Shown here in pieces: positions 1 through 8,079 of a DNA stretch of 64,000 bases. The translations under genes and the position numbers were made by a program. A model generated the notes under the pieces. It did not search any database and was not told the origin of the DNA. It saw only the letters and a program-made list of their open reading frames with translations. Source of the DNA: RH-chloro-G1 sp003670575 (GTDB lineage Bacteria; Chloroflexota; Dehalococcoidia; UBA2979); the NCBI GenBank assembly GCA_947499615.1, contig CANMOP010000005.1, positions 1 to 64,000 of the forward strand. The letters are read 5' to 3'. The stretch's first letter is position 1. Every line of letters starts with the position of its first letter.

Positions 1-960
1 GCCTGCGCCGCCTGCGCCGCCTGGGCCGCCTGGGCCGCCTGCGCCGCCTGCGCCGCCTGGGCTACCGGCACCGGCACCGGCACCACCAGTGCCGCTGCCG
101 GCCCCTCCCGCCAGGCATTCGGTCGGGGTTGCGGTGGCCGTTGCCGTTGCCGTTGGTGTGGCGGTGGCGGTGGCGGTGGCCGTCGGGGTCGGCCCCGCGA
201 TGACGTCGTTCGTGACCGTGGCGATGCAGGTGACCAGGGCCTGCACGTCCGGAGGGCCACCGTTCGCCGACGCGTTGCACTGGTCGATGTTCACCGGGAG
301 AGTCGCGCTCGTTGTCGAAGCAGCGGTCACGGTGCAGGTGTAACTGGTGCCCGTGGTGAGGAAGGTAGCTCCCGAGCCATTGCACTGGCCGACGGTGGCT
401 GCGCCGATCGAGTTGATGCTGCCCCCCGTGTTCGCCGGAGAGCACGTGCCGACCGCCGGTATGACGCCACCGGTGAACGAACCAACGCACTGATAGACCG
501 TTGCCGGCACGATGGCGCTACTAGGGGTAGCGTTGTAGTGGTTCTCGATCGTGACCGCACAGATCACCGCGCCGCCACCGTGATTCGCGGATCCGTTACA
601 TTGCGCGACGCTTGCGACCGGAGTTACCGATGTCACAGTAGAGCTCGTGCATGGCGCCGTCTGGGCAAGGACCGCTGCGGACGTGCCGACACATCGAACC
701 ATGGTGACCGTGGAAGCGGGACTTGGAGCAAGCGTACCCGCCGCGGTGAGGTAGTTCACCACCGTGACGGTGCAACGGACGCCTCGTAGCGGGGCGTTCT
801 GCTCAAGGTTGCACTGGGCAACCGGCGCGGCGCTGGCGGGTGTCGGCGCGGATGCGACCAGACCGACGGCGGTCAGCACGACCGTAATGGCCATCGCCAC
901 CGCCCACATCCGCAGCGGCTGCGGCCAGCGCCTACGGGACAGGAACTGGGATGGGTGCAT
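1..960 (-). CDS. Secreted cysteine-repeat protein, C-terminus off the left edge
   Basis: The frame is open from an ATG at 958-960 to the window edge, 320 codons without a stop. Residues 1-45 form a signal peptide: a basic start, a hydrophobic core at about 19-36, and an Ala-Ser-Ala type cleavage region. The mature part carries cysteines at a regular pitch (50, 63, 90, 104, 121, 134, 158, 173, 193, 209, 228, 245). The tripeptide QCN recurs at 49, 120, 192 and 227, and a C-x-V/A-T strand follows each by 13-17 residues, so the body is a repeat of about 71 residues plus a half unit. A Thr/Ala/Pro linker (257-280) leads into a run of Gly-Gly-Ala/Pro triplets that continues past the edge. The protein is likely extracytoplasmic, perhaps disulfide-stabilised and surface-displayed. 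No enzymatic function is recognised. It is separated from the proline operon and transcribed in the same direction. Confidence 0.7.
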   Translation of the reverse strand, partial: MHPSQFLSRRRWPQPLRMWAVAMAITVVLTAVGLVASAPTPASAAPVAQCNLEQNAPLRGVRCTVTVVNYLTAAGTLAPSPASTVTMVRCVGTSAAVLAQTAPCTSSTVTSVTPVASVAQCNGSANHGGGAVICAVTIENHYNATPSSAIVPATVYQCVGSFTGGVIPAVGTCSPANTGGSINSIGAATVGQCNGSGATFLTTGTSYTCTVTAASTTSATLPVNIDQCNASANGGPPDVQALVTCIATVTNDVIAGPTPTATATATATPTATATATATPTECLAGGAGSGTGGAGAGAGSPGGAGGAGGPGGPGGAGGAG

Positions 961-1072
961 GCTAGTAATCCCTATCAATGCGCGAACAAATGCCGGCACC
1001 GCCGTGAACCCGCTAGTACCTATGAGTCCACACTAGCAATAATGAAGATTAGCATGAGGGCGCTGCGCGGGC

Positions 1073-1774
1073 CTACCCCCGCAGCAGCCGCACCAGCCCG
1101 TGTAGGTCTGTCACCTCGTGGTGCGGGTTCACGGCCTCGTGGCCAGCCGTCGCATGGCGGTTGAGCCAGACGGCCGTCAGGCCAGCCGTGCGCGCGCCAT
1201 GCACGTCCGCATGCTGGTTGTCGCCGATGTGCAGCGCCTCGCTCGCGCGCACGCCGAGGCCCGTGAGTGTGTGCTCGAAGATCGCGCCGTGCGGCTTGAT
1301 CGCGCCGACTTCCTCGGAGATCGCGACCACATCGAAGTGGTCCAGCAGTCCCAGCGTCTCCAGTTTCAGCCGCTGTTCCGCGGAGGTACCGTTGGTGATC
1401 AACGCCAGCCGCGCGTGCCGCCGCGCGGCGTCGAGCGCCTCGAGGGTGTCCGGGAACAGCGCGAGGTGACGCGGCCACGCGTCGGTGTACGCTTCGAACG
1501 CACGGTCGGCGAGCGCGTCGTCGGCCTCGGCGTGCTCCCGCAGCAGCCGCCGCATGGAGGTGCGCACGTGCTGCGGGTCCCACTCCCCGCCGGCTGCGAT
1601 GAACTGCTCGTACACCATCTGTTGCTGGATCGCGGCAAGATCCTCGAACGTCGCGAGCACCGGATAGCGCTCGATCGCCTCCGTCAGCGCCTCGGCGAGC
1701 CCAGCCAGCCATGCGCCGCTCGCATCGATGAGCGTGTCGTCGAGGTCGAAGCAGATCGCCTCGAGGCGCTGCAT
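1073..1774 (-). CDS. HAD-superfamily hydrolase (HAD-IA type phosphatase)
   Basis: All four HAD motifs are visible in this 233-residue protein: FDLDDT (nucleophile Asp10 and Asp12), the TNG of motif II at 127-129, Lys160 in IKP, and GDNQHAD at 184-190. A helical cap of about 100 residues lies between motifs I and II, as in HAD-IA enzymes such as YjjG and phosphoglycolate phosphatase. The substrate cannot be told; a small phosphorylated metabolite or nucleotide is usual. An upstream in-frame Met exists at 1822, but the Met at 1774 is preferred because it sits four bases after the stop of the preceding gene and begins right before motif I. It is the last gene of the proB-proA set. Confidence 0.85.
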   Translation of the reverse strand: MQRLEAICFDLDDTLIDASGAWLAGLAEALTEAIERYPVLATFEDLAAIQQQMVYEQFIAAGGEWDPQHVRTSMRRLLREHAEADDALADRAFEAYTDAWPRHLALFPDTLEALDAARRHARLALITNGTSAEQRLKLETLGLLDHFDVVAISEEVGAIKPHGAIFEHTLTGLGVRASEALHIGDNQHADVHGARTAGLTAVWLNRHATAGHEAVNPHHEVTDLHGLVRLLRG

Positions 1775-1778
1775 GGCG

Positions 1779-2108
1779 CTATCGCTCGTCTTCCTCGTCC
1801 AGGTCGTCGCTGTCATCCTCATCGTACGTGTCGTCGTCTGCGAACACGCCGACTTCCTCGCCGCGCCAGACGGTCAGGATGAGGTTCTCGCGATACGGGT
1901 CGGCAGACGAGACGAGGTGCTCGTCAATCGAGGCGAGCAGCTCCTGCACTGCCTCGTCGGTGATCGAGGTGTGTACGGCCAGGGTGCCGTAGGTCGCGGA
2001 CGAGGTGAAGTGCAGGTCGACGCGGCCGATCGAGTGCTCGCCGTCATCGATGCTGTACGCCTCAGACTGCGGCGTGCGCGCTTCTCGTTCGAAGTGATAC
2101 TCGGCCAT
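1779..2108 (-). CDS. Small acidic conserved hypothetical protein
   Basis: This 109-residue protein is of unrecognised family. The start at 2108 follows an AAAGGG ribosome-binding site; the frame stays open upstream, but that part looks non-coding. The N-terminal two thirds alternates hydrophobic and charged residues and predicts a compact alpha/beta fold. The last about 20 residues are nearly all Asp and Glu, with Asp-Asp and Glu-Asp runs. It sits between proA and the HAD gene with a four-base gap to the latter, so it is probably cotranscribed. No catalytic motif, membrane segment or signal peptide is seen. Confidence 0.7.
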   Translation of the reverse strand: MAEYHFEREARTPQSEAYSIDDGEHSIGRVDLHFTSSATYGTLAVHTSITDEAVQELLASIDEHLVSSADPYRENLILTVWRGEEVGVFADDDTYDEDDSDDLDEEDER

Positions 2109-2209
2109 CGCTACGCCCTTTCGGCTGAACTGTCGGTGCTTGTATTGGATGAACAGACAGGCTACACGAGGACGGTAGCGAGCGTCGTGGCCGAGTGGCG
2201 AGGCGCAGG

Positions 2210-3490
2210 CTACGGGCGTGTTTGGCCGTCGCCCATCACGATCCACTTGTAGGAGGTGAGCTCCCGCAGCCCCATGGGGCCGCGCGCGTGCATCTTCTGC
2301 GTGGAGATGCCGAATTCCACGCCAAGGCCGAACTCGCCACCGTCCGTGAACTGAGTGGATGCGTTGACGTACACGGCCGCGGCGTCCACCTCCTGCAGGA
2401 AGCGCCGCGCCGCCGCGTAATCGCCGGTGACGATGGCCTCCGAGTGTCCACTGCCGTGCTCATCGATGTGATCGAGCGCCGCCTCAAAGGAGTCGACGAT
2501 GCGAACGGAACAGTCGTAGGACAGCCATTCGCGGTCGTAGTCCTCGGCGGTGACCGGGACGGTGGAGGCTCCGCTGCACAGCGAGCCCGCGCGCGCATCG
2601 GTGTGCAGCGTCACGCCATGCTCGCCAAGCGCGCGCGACAACTCCGGCAGCAGGTCCGCGGCCACCGAGGCATGGACGAGCACGGTGTCGAGCGCGTTGC
2701 AGATGGAGACGCGACGCGTCTTCGCGTTCACCACGATGGATCGCGCCATCTCCAGGTCCGCGGCGGTGTCGATGTAGGTATGGCAGACGCCGATCCCGCC
2801 AGTCACCACCGGCATGGTCGCCTCATCGCGCACACGGCGGATCAGGTCAGCGCCACCGCGCGGGATCATCAGGTCGATCGACTCGTGTGCGCGCAGCATC
2901 GCACCTACCTCGGCGCGATCTGTGGAGTCGATGAATTGCACGATGCCGACGGGCAAGCCGGCTGCCTCCGCCGCGCGTGCGATGATCTCGGCGAGCACCG
3001 CAGAGCTGGCGTGCGCGTCCGAGCCGGATCGCAGCACCACGCCGTTGCCGGACTTCAGACAGAGCGCCGCAATGCCCACGGTCACGTTGGGGCGCGACTC
3101 GTAGACCGCGCCAATGACGCCCAGCGCCACGCGCACGCGGCCGATCTGCAGCCCGTTCGGACGTGTCGTCATCTCCTCGATGCGGCCGAGCGGATCCGGC
3201 AGCGCCGCGACGGCGCGCACGTCCGCAGCCATGGAGGCGATGCGCTCCGGCGTGAGCAGCATGCGGTCCAGGAAGGAGTCGGTCAGCCCGCGCTCTCGGC
3301 CGCGCTGCACGTCGCCCGCGTTCACATCGATGATTTTCGTCTGCTCGGCGAGCAGCGAGTCGGCGATGCGGTGGAGTGCTGCGTCCTTCTCCGCGCTGCT
3401 GACGCGCCCCATGCGGCGGCTGGCGAGGCGCGCGGCCGCAGCCTTGGTGGTCGCCTCGGAGCCGGTGGTGGTGTCGGTAGGTGTCGTCAT
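2210..3490 (-). CDS. proA: Glutamate-5-semialdehyde dehydrogenase (gamma-glutamyl phosphate reductase)
   Basis: ProA reduces gamma-glutamyl phosphate with NADPH to glutamate-5-semialdehyde, the second step of proline synthesis, in the cytoplasm. The protein is 426 residues, normal for the family. It shows the ALDH-type fold signatures of ProA: the ESRPNV segment near 131, the LKSGN nucleotide-binding stretch at 145-149, and the catalytic cysteine Cys264 in the SICNALDT motif. It lies 62 bases downstream of proB on the same strand, so the two pathway enzymes form one operon. A short tandem repeat occupies the gap between them. Confidence 0.97.
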   Translation of the reverse strand: MTTPTDTTTGSEATTKAAAARLASRRMGRVSSAEKDAALHRIADSLLAEQTKIIDVNAGDVQRGRERGLTDSFLDRMLLTPERIASMAADVRAVAALPDPLGRIEEMTTRPNGLQIGRVRVALGVIGAVYESRPNVTVGIAALCLKSGNGVVLRSGSDAHASSAVLAEIIARAAEAAGLPVGIVQFIDSTDRAEVGAMLRAHESIDLMIPRGGADLIRRVRDEATMPVVTGGIGVCHTYIDTAADLEMARSIVVNAKTRRVSICNALDTVLVHASVAADLLPELSRALGEHGVTLHTDARAGSLCSGASTVPVTAEDYDREWLSYDCSVRIVDSFEAALDHIDEHGSGHSEAIVTGDYAAARRFLQEVDAAAVYVNASTQFTDGGEFGLGVEFGISTQKMHARGPMGLRELTSYKWIVMGDGQTRP

Positions 3491-3516
3491 AGCCGCACGA
3501 TCGTACCCGATATCCG

Positions 3517-3543
3517 GGTCAGCGGTCAGCGGTCAGCGGTCAG
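3517..3543. repeat. 7-bp tandem repeat between proB and proA
   Basis: GGTCAGC is repeated 3.9 times head to tail in the proB-proA spacer. It lies outside both coding regions. Function is unknown; it may arise by slippage and could vary in copy number between strains. Confidence 0.8.
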
Positions 3544-3552
3544 TACGCGGCG

Positions 3553-4719
3553 CTACAGCAGCACGAGGTTGTTGCGATGCACGATCTCCTCGCCGTACTC
3601 GTAGCCGAGGACTTCGGCGATGCGGTCGGAGCGTTGGCCCATGACCTGCACGATCTCCGCCGCCGAGTAGTTCACGCTGCCCGAGGCCAGATCTGCGCCA
3701 GCGGTGGTGACAATGCGGACGACGTCGCCGCGCTGGAAGTCGCCTTCCGCGCCCAGCACCCCCGCGGGGAGCAGCGACTTGCCCTCGTAGGTCAGCGCGC
3801 GCGCCGCGCCATCGTCGACGATCACTCGCCCGCGCGACTGGAGCCGCGACAACAGGTAGCGGCGGCGGCTCTCCACGCGATCCGCGGTGGGCAGGAAGTG
3901 CGTCCCGATCGCCTCGCCGGCCGCGACCCGGTGCACGACGTCCTCCACACGGCCGTCGGCGATCACGACATGCACGCCGGCCTGCGTGGCCACCTGCGCG
4001 GCTTGTACCTTCGTTGCCATGCCGCCGGTGCCGCGTTCGCCGGCTTTGCCCCGCGCGGAGATGACGATCGCGTCGTCGATGCGTGCGACCTCACGGATGA
4101 GCGTGGCGTTCGGATCGCGGCGCGGGTCCGCGGAGTACAGCCCCTCGATGTCCGTCAGGATGAGCAGCAGGTCGGCATCGACGAGGTTCGCGACCTCAGC
4201 CGAGAGGTTGTCGTTGTCGCCGATCACGGAGTCCGCGATCTCCTCGATGGAGACCACATCGTTCTCGTTCACGATCGCCACCACGTCGCGCTCGATGAGC
4301 CCGAGCAGTGTGTTCCGCGCGTTCAGGTAGCCGAGGCGATCCGCCAGGTCGCGGCGGGTGAGTAGCGCCTGCGCCACGATGGTTCCCTCCATCTCGAACA
4401 GCCCGTCCCACATCGACATCAGCCGGCTCTGCCCGATGGCCGCCAGGGCCTGCCGGGTGGGTAGGTCGCGGGGCTCGCCGTCGGTGCGCAGTTCGGTGGC
4501 GTCTCCCAGACGGCTGCGGCCGGCGGCAATCGCGCCGGAGGACACCATGACCACCTGCGCACCCGCGCGCCGGAGTGTGGCGACCTGGACCGCCATGGCC
4601 GCCATCGCCTCTGGATCGAGGCGTTGCGTGCCGCGGGTGAGCAGATTGGTGCCGACTTTCACGACAACGCGCCGGTAGACCAGCGGGTTGTGAGAGGGCG
4701 GCGAGTGGTGTTCGGGCAC
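3553..4719 (-). CDS. proB: Glutamate 5-kinase with PUA domain
   Basis: ProB phosphorylates glutamate to gamma-glutamyl phosphate, the first and feedback-regulated step of proline synthesis. The 388-residue protein has the amino-acid-kinase domain (VVKVGTNLL near the N-terminus, SSGAIAAG substrate loop, NENDVVS and LILTDIEGLY motifs) and a C-terminal PUA domain of about 90 residues, as in E. coli-type ProB. The start is GTG at 4719, preceded by GGGGAG. It is the first gene of the proB-proA-hypothetical-HAD unit and is divergent from the YihY-family gene, so promoters should lie within 4720-4840. Confidence 0.96.
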   Translation of the reverse strand: MPEHHSPPSHNPLVYRRVVVKVGTNLLTRGTQRLDPEAMAAMAVQVATLRRAGAQVVMVSSGAIAAGRSRLGDATELRTDGEPRDLPTRQALAAIGQSRLMSMWDGLFEMEGTIVAQALLTRRDLADRLGYLNARNTLLGLIERDVVAIVNENDVVSIEEIADSVIGDNDNLSAEVANLVDADLLLILTDIEGLYSADPRRDPNATLIREVARIDDAIVISARGKAGERGTGGMATKVQAAQVATQAGVHVVIADGRVEDVVHRVAAGEAIGTHFLPTADRVESRRRYLLSRLQSRGRVIVDDGAARALTYEGKSLLPAGVLGAEGDFQRGDVVRIVTTAGADLASGSVNYSAAEIVQVMGQRSDRIAEVLGYEYGEEIVHRNNLVLL

Positions 4720-4840
4720 GGCAGGCTCCCCTATGGCCTCAGGTGGACATAGGATGGCTGATGCGGTGTGTCGAGTCGAGTCGGGCGATCCGGCTGGGTC
4801 GACCCGGCGGGAGGCGTGTCAGTTGGTCTCACGTGCGCCC

Positions 4841-5821
4841 ATGCGCAGACCGACGGTGAGTCCCTGGCGACTGCTCGCCAGTGTGCTGCCGCGTGCCGTG
4901 ATGAACTTCGTGGAGGACGGCTGCACGCAACAGTCCGCCGCCATCTCCTACTACGCGCTGTTCTCCATGTTCCCGCTGGCGCTGCTGGTGGCCGCCGTCT
5001 TCGGCATTGTGCTGCGCGACCCGGACCTGCAGAACCGCGTGCTGGGCGCGATTGTCGAGTCGATTCCGGTGCAGGCACCCAGCGTGGAAGGCTCGCTGCG
5101 CGCGCTCGCAAACCTTGGCCCGACACTCACGATCGTGGGCTTTTTTGCCGCCATCTGGTCGTCGAGTGCGCTGGCATCGGCGATCCGATCCGCGCTGGAC
5201 ATCGTGTTCATCGTCGATCAGCCGCGACCGCTGTTGCGCGCGAAGTTGGTGGACTACGCCATCGTGCTGGGGGCGGGGATGCTCTTCCTCGCGTCGACGG
5301 CGGTCACGACATCATGGCGGATCGTGCAGGTGCAGACGGATCGCCCGCTCGGGATATTCGGCGGCGGGCTCGCGTGGCTCTGGGATCTCGGCGCGCTCGC
5401 CATCCCGGCGGTGCTCACGTTCTTCACGTTCCTGCTGCTCTACCGCGCGCTGCCACATCGACGCACGAGGCTGCTGCACATCTGGCCGGGTGCGCTGCTG
5501 GCCGCGCTGGCGTTCGAGGTCGCAAAGGCTGGCTTCGCCGCGTACGTGGCGCAGTTCACTCGGTACGACGTGGTGTACGGCTCGCTGGGTGGTGTGATCG
5601 CCTTGCTGTTCTGGATCTACCTCAGCGCGAACATCCTGCTGTTCGGCGCAGAAGTGGCGTCCGAGGTCGGCTTCGCCTTGCGTGGCCAGGAGCGCAAGGG
5701 CCGCCCGAGGGTCGCCGGCGCGTTTGAGACCGACTGGCGACGTTCGCTGGTGACGCTGCTTCGCGGCCTGGTGCTTGCCCCTCCGGACAACGACCGCCGC
5801 ACCGACCGCTGGGGGCGGTAG
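4841..5821 (+). CDS. YihY/BrkB family inner-membrane protein
   Basis: This 326-residue polytopic protein has about six hydrophobic helices and the family hallmark near the N-terminus, where the segment containing AAISYYALFSMFPL follows an amphipathic start. The C-terminal tail is Arg-rich and cytoplasmic. Families of this type were once called ribonuclease BN or virulence factor BrkB, but those functions were not borne out, so transport or envelope function is only a guess. The frame opens further upstream (from 4733). The Met at 4841 is chosen because the residues before it look like random GC-rich translation. It is transcribed divergently from proB. Confidence 0.85.
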   Translation: MRRPTVSPWRLLASVLPRAVMNFVEDGCTQQSAAISYYALFSMFPLALLVAAVFGIVLRDPDLQNRVLGAIVESIPVQAPSVEGSLRALANLGPTLTIVGFFAAIWSSSALASAIRSALDIVFIVDQPRPLLRAKLVDYAIVLGAGMLFLASTAVTTSWRIVQVQTDRPLGIFGGGLAWLWDLGALAIPAVLTFFTFLLLYRALPHRRTRLLHIWPGALLAALAFEVAKAGFAAYVAQFTRYDVVYGSLGGVIALLFWIYLSANILLFGAEVASEVGFALRGQERKGRPRVAGAFETDWRRSLVTLLRGLVLAPPDNDRRTDRWGR

Positions 5822-5896
5822 CGCCCGCTATCCGGCGCATCGATGGAACGATTGCGTCCACGCCGAGGGCGAAACTGGAAGAGCTGGCTGGCCAGC

Positions 5897-6382
5897 CTAC
5901 TCGGAGCGGTAGTCGCCGGACTTGCCGCCCGACTTTGCCACGAGGCGTACGGCCTCGATGCGCATCCCGCGCTCCACGCCCTTGCACATGTCGTAGACGG
6001 TGAGGGCGGCCACGCTGACCGCGGTCAGTGCCTCCATTTCCACGCCGGTCTGGCCGGTCGTGCGCACCGTCGCCTCGATCTCGATCGTCGAGGATGCGGC
6101 GTCCGGGGTGAGCACCACCTCGACGCCCGCGATCTGGATCGGGTGGCACAGCGGGATGAGGTCGGGCGTGCGCTTGGCGGCCATGATGCCGGCGACGCGA
6201 GCCACCGCCAGCACGTCGCCCTTCGGCATCTGCCCATCGACGATCAGAGCGAGCGTCGCCGGGAGCATCAGTACGCGACCGCGCGCCGTCGCCTCACGCA
6301 ATGTCTCCGCCTTCGCCGAGACATCGACCATGCGCGCGTGCCCGTCGGCATCGAGGTGTGAGAGTGTCGGTTCCGAGGTCAT
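5897..6382 (-). CDS. moaC: Cyclic pyranopterin monophosphate synthase
   Basis: MoaC converts the MoaA product (3',8-cyclo-7,8-dihydro-GTP) to cyclic pyranopterin monophosphate in molybdenum-cofactor synthesis. The 161-residue protein carries the family blocks MVDVSAK, IPLCHPI, the GVEMEALTAVSVAALTVYDM stretch with catalytic Asp, and the following CK lysine. The start at 6382 lies seven bases after the moaA stop, so the two are one transcript. A longer open frame upstream overlaps moaA in another frame and is not used. Confidence 0.96.
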   Translation of the reverse strand: MTSEPTLSHLDADGHARMVDVSAKAETLREATARGRVLMLPATLALIVDGQMPKGDVLAVARVAGIMAAKRTPDLIPLCHPIQIAGVEVVLTPDAASSTIEIEATVRTTGQTGVEMEALTAVSVAALTVYDMCKGVERGMRIEAVRLVAKSGGKSGDYRSE

Positions 6383-6389
6383 CGCAGCC

Positions 6390-7445
6390 CTACCCGCCGA
6401 TGTACGACATCTGGATGCGAGGTAGCTCGCGGGTCTGCGCGGAGCGGATCTCGGAGTAGCGGTCGTCGCGGACGGACCAGCGCGCGGTGACGGCGTCGCG
6501 GATCGCCTCGTCCGTCGCGCCGTCGCGCAGCAGCGTGCGCAGGTCGGTGCCCTGCACCGCAAACAGGCAGGTGTAGAGCGAGCCCTCTGCGGAGAGTCGG
6601 GCGCGCGTGCAGTCGCCACAGAACGGCTGCGTGACGGAGGTGATGATGCCCACCTCGCCGCTGCCGTCCTTGTAGCGCCAGCGCTTCGCCACCTCGCCGC
6701 GGTAGTTTGGCTCGATTGCCTCCAGCGGCATCACCTCGTTGATGCGGGCGATCACGTCGGCGCCGGGCACCACATCGTTGAGCAGCCAGCCGTTCGCGGT
6801 GCCCACGTCCATGTACTCGATGTAGCGCAGGATGTGACCGCGCTCGCGAATGAAGCGCGCGAGCTCGACGACGGTGTGGTCGTTCACGCCGCGCTTCACC
6901 ACGGCGTCGATCTTGATCGGAGTCAGGCCAGCGGCCTCCGCAGCGTCGATGCCCTCGATCACACGCGCCACCGGGAAGCCGACGTCGTTCATCGCACGGA
7001 ACACAGTGTCGTCCAGCGAGTCGAGCGAGACACTGACGCGCTTCAGGCCGGCATCCGCGAGCGGCTTCGCCAGCTCCTTGAGGAGGGAGCCGTTGGTGGT
7101 CATCGCGATGTCGATGTCCGGGATCTCCGCCAGCATCGCGACCAGCTTCGGGAGCTCCGCGCGCAGCGTTGGTTCGCCACCGGTGAGCCGCACCTTCTGC
7201 ACGCCCAGGCCCGCGAAGATGCGCGCCAGCCGCGTGATCTCCTCGAAGCTCAGAATCTGGTCGCGCGGAAGGAACGCGAAGTCGGAGCCGAAGACTTCCT
7301 TCGGCATGCAGTAGCGGCACCGGAAGTTGCAGCGGTCGGTGACCGAGATGCGCAGATCGTGCAGCGGCCTTCCGAGCGTATCGGTGAGCATCGGACGGTC
7401 GTTAGCCGCTGGCGTGGGGGAGGTCGGTAGAGTGCGGTCGGTCAC
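6390..7445 (-). CDS. moaA: GTP 3',8-cyclase (radical SAM)
   Basis: MoaA performs the first step of molybdenum-cofactor synthesis, radical-SAM cyclisation of GTP. The N-terminal 4Fe-4S motif is C-x3-C-x2-C (CNFRCRYC). The second cluster near the C-terminus is C-x2-C-x13-C (CGDC followed by the YTC cysteine). The protein ends in Gly-Gly, which is required for activity in known MoaA proteins. The start is taken as GTG at 7445 because AGGAG sits seven bases upstream. An in-frame TTG at 7463 lies before this ribosome-binding site and an ATG at 7391 lacks one. The coding region overlaps the end of rdgB by 44 bases, so translation is probably coupled. Confidence 0.95.
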   Translation of the reverse strand: MTDRTLPTSPTPAANDRPMLTDTLGRPLHDLRISVTDRCNFRCRYCMPKEVFGSDFAFLPRDQILSFEEITRLARIFAGLGVQKVRLTGGEPTLRAELPKLVAMLAEIPDIDIAMTTNGSLLKELAKPLADAGLKRVSVSLDSLDDTVFRAMNDVGFPVARVIEGIDAAEAAGLTPIKIDAVVKRGVNDHTVVELARFIRERGHILRYIEYMDVGTANGWLLNDVVPGADVIARINEVMPLEAIEPNYRGEVAKRWRYKDGSGEVGIITSVTQPFCGDCTRARLSAEGSLYTCLFAVQGTDLRTLLRDGATDEAIRDAVTARWSVRDDRYSEIRSAQTRELPRIQMSYIGG

Positions 7446-8079
7446 GAGGGTTCTCCTGCGCAAGTTCTTGGAGCACAGATATCATCGCACGAACCGCCTG
7501 CGCCCGATGGCTGATCTCCTGCTTCTCCGCGCCGAGCTCCGCGACGGTGCGCCCGTCCGGCAGTTCGAACACCGGGTCGTACCCGAAGCCCGACGCACCT
7601 CTCGGCGCTTCGGTGATCCAGCCTTCGAGGGTCCCCTCGCGCACGATGGTCTGACCGCCCGGCAGCGCCAGCGCCACGACCGCCCGGAAGCGACCGGTGC
7701 GCAGGCCCCGCGGGACGCCTTCCAGCGCCCGCAGCAGCAGCGCCGTGCGCTCCGCGTCCGAGCCTACCGAGGCGCCGCCGAAGCGCGCCGAGAGCACGCC
7801 GGGGCGACCTTCCAGCGCGTCCACTTCGACGCCAGAGTCGTCCGCCAGCGCCGGGAGGCCCGAGGCGCGAGCGTGCGCCACCGCCTTGCGCACCGCGTTC
7901 TCCAGATAGGAGCGCCCCGTCTCGATCACCTCGAGGGGGCCGAGGCCCGCCTCGGCGGGTGTCAGGCAGCGCCAGCCGGTCTCCGCCAGCAGCTCGCGAA
8001 TCTCGCGGACCTTGCCGGCGTTCCCCGTCGCGAGTAAGAGTCGTGGGGCCTCGATGGATGGTTGGCGTGTCGAAGTCAT
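7402..8079 (-). CDS. rdgB: dITP/XTP (non-canonical purine NTP) pyrophosphatase
   Basis: RdgB/HAM1 hydrolyses dITP, ITP and XTP to monophosphates, keeping damaged purines out of nucleic acids. Family signatures are LLLATGNAGKVREI at the N-terminus, the SYLENAVRKA helix, ALADDSGVEVDAL, and the GFGYDPVFELPDGRT block, followed by EKQEISHRAQA. The Met at 8079 is chosen because it forms an ATGA overlap with the stop of the FBP aldolase/phosphatase gene. The C-terminal tail extends about 10 residues beyond the usual end and overlaps moaA. Confidence 0.94.
   Translation of the reverse strand: MTSTRQPSIEAPRLLLATGNAGKVREIRELLAETGWRCLTPAEAGLGPLEVIETGRSYLENAVRKAVAHARASGLPALADDSGVEVDALEGRPGVLSARFGGASVGSDAERTALLLRALEGVPRGLRTGRFRAVVALALPGGQTIVREGTLEGWITEAPRGASGFGYDPVFELPDGRTVAELGAEKQEISHRAQAVRAMISVLQELAQENPRDRPHSTDLPHASG

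Noticed and set aside
1..60. Short direct repeats resembling a repeat array at the left edge.
   Set aside because: They encode Gly-Gly-Ala/Pro triplets of the secreted protein; there are no spacers, so it is not CRISPR.
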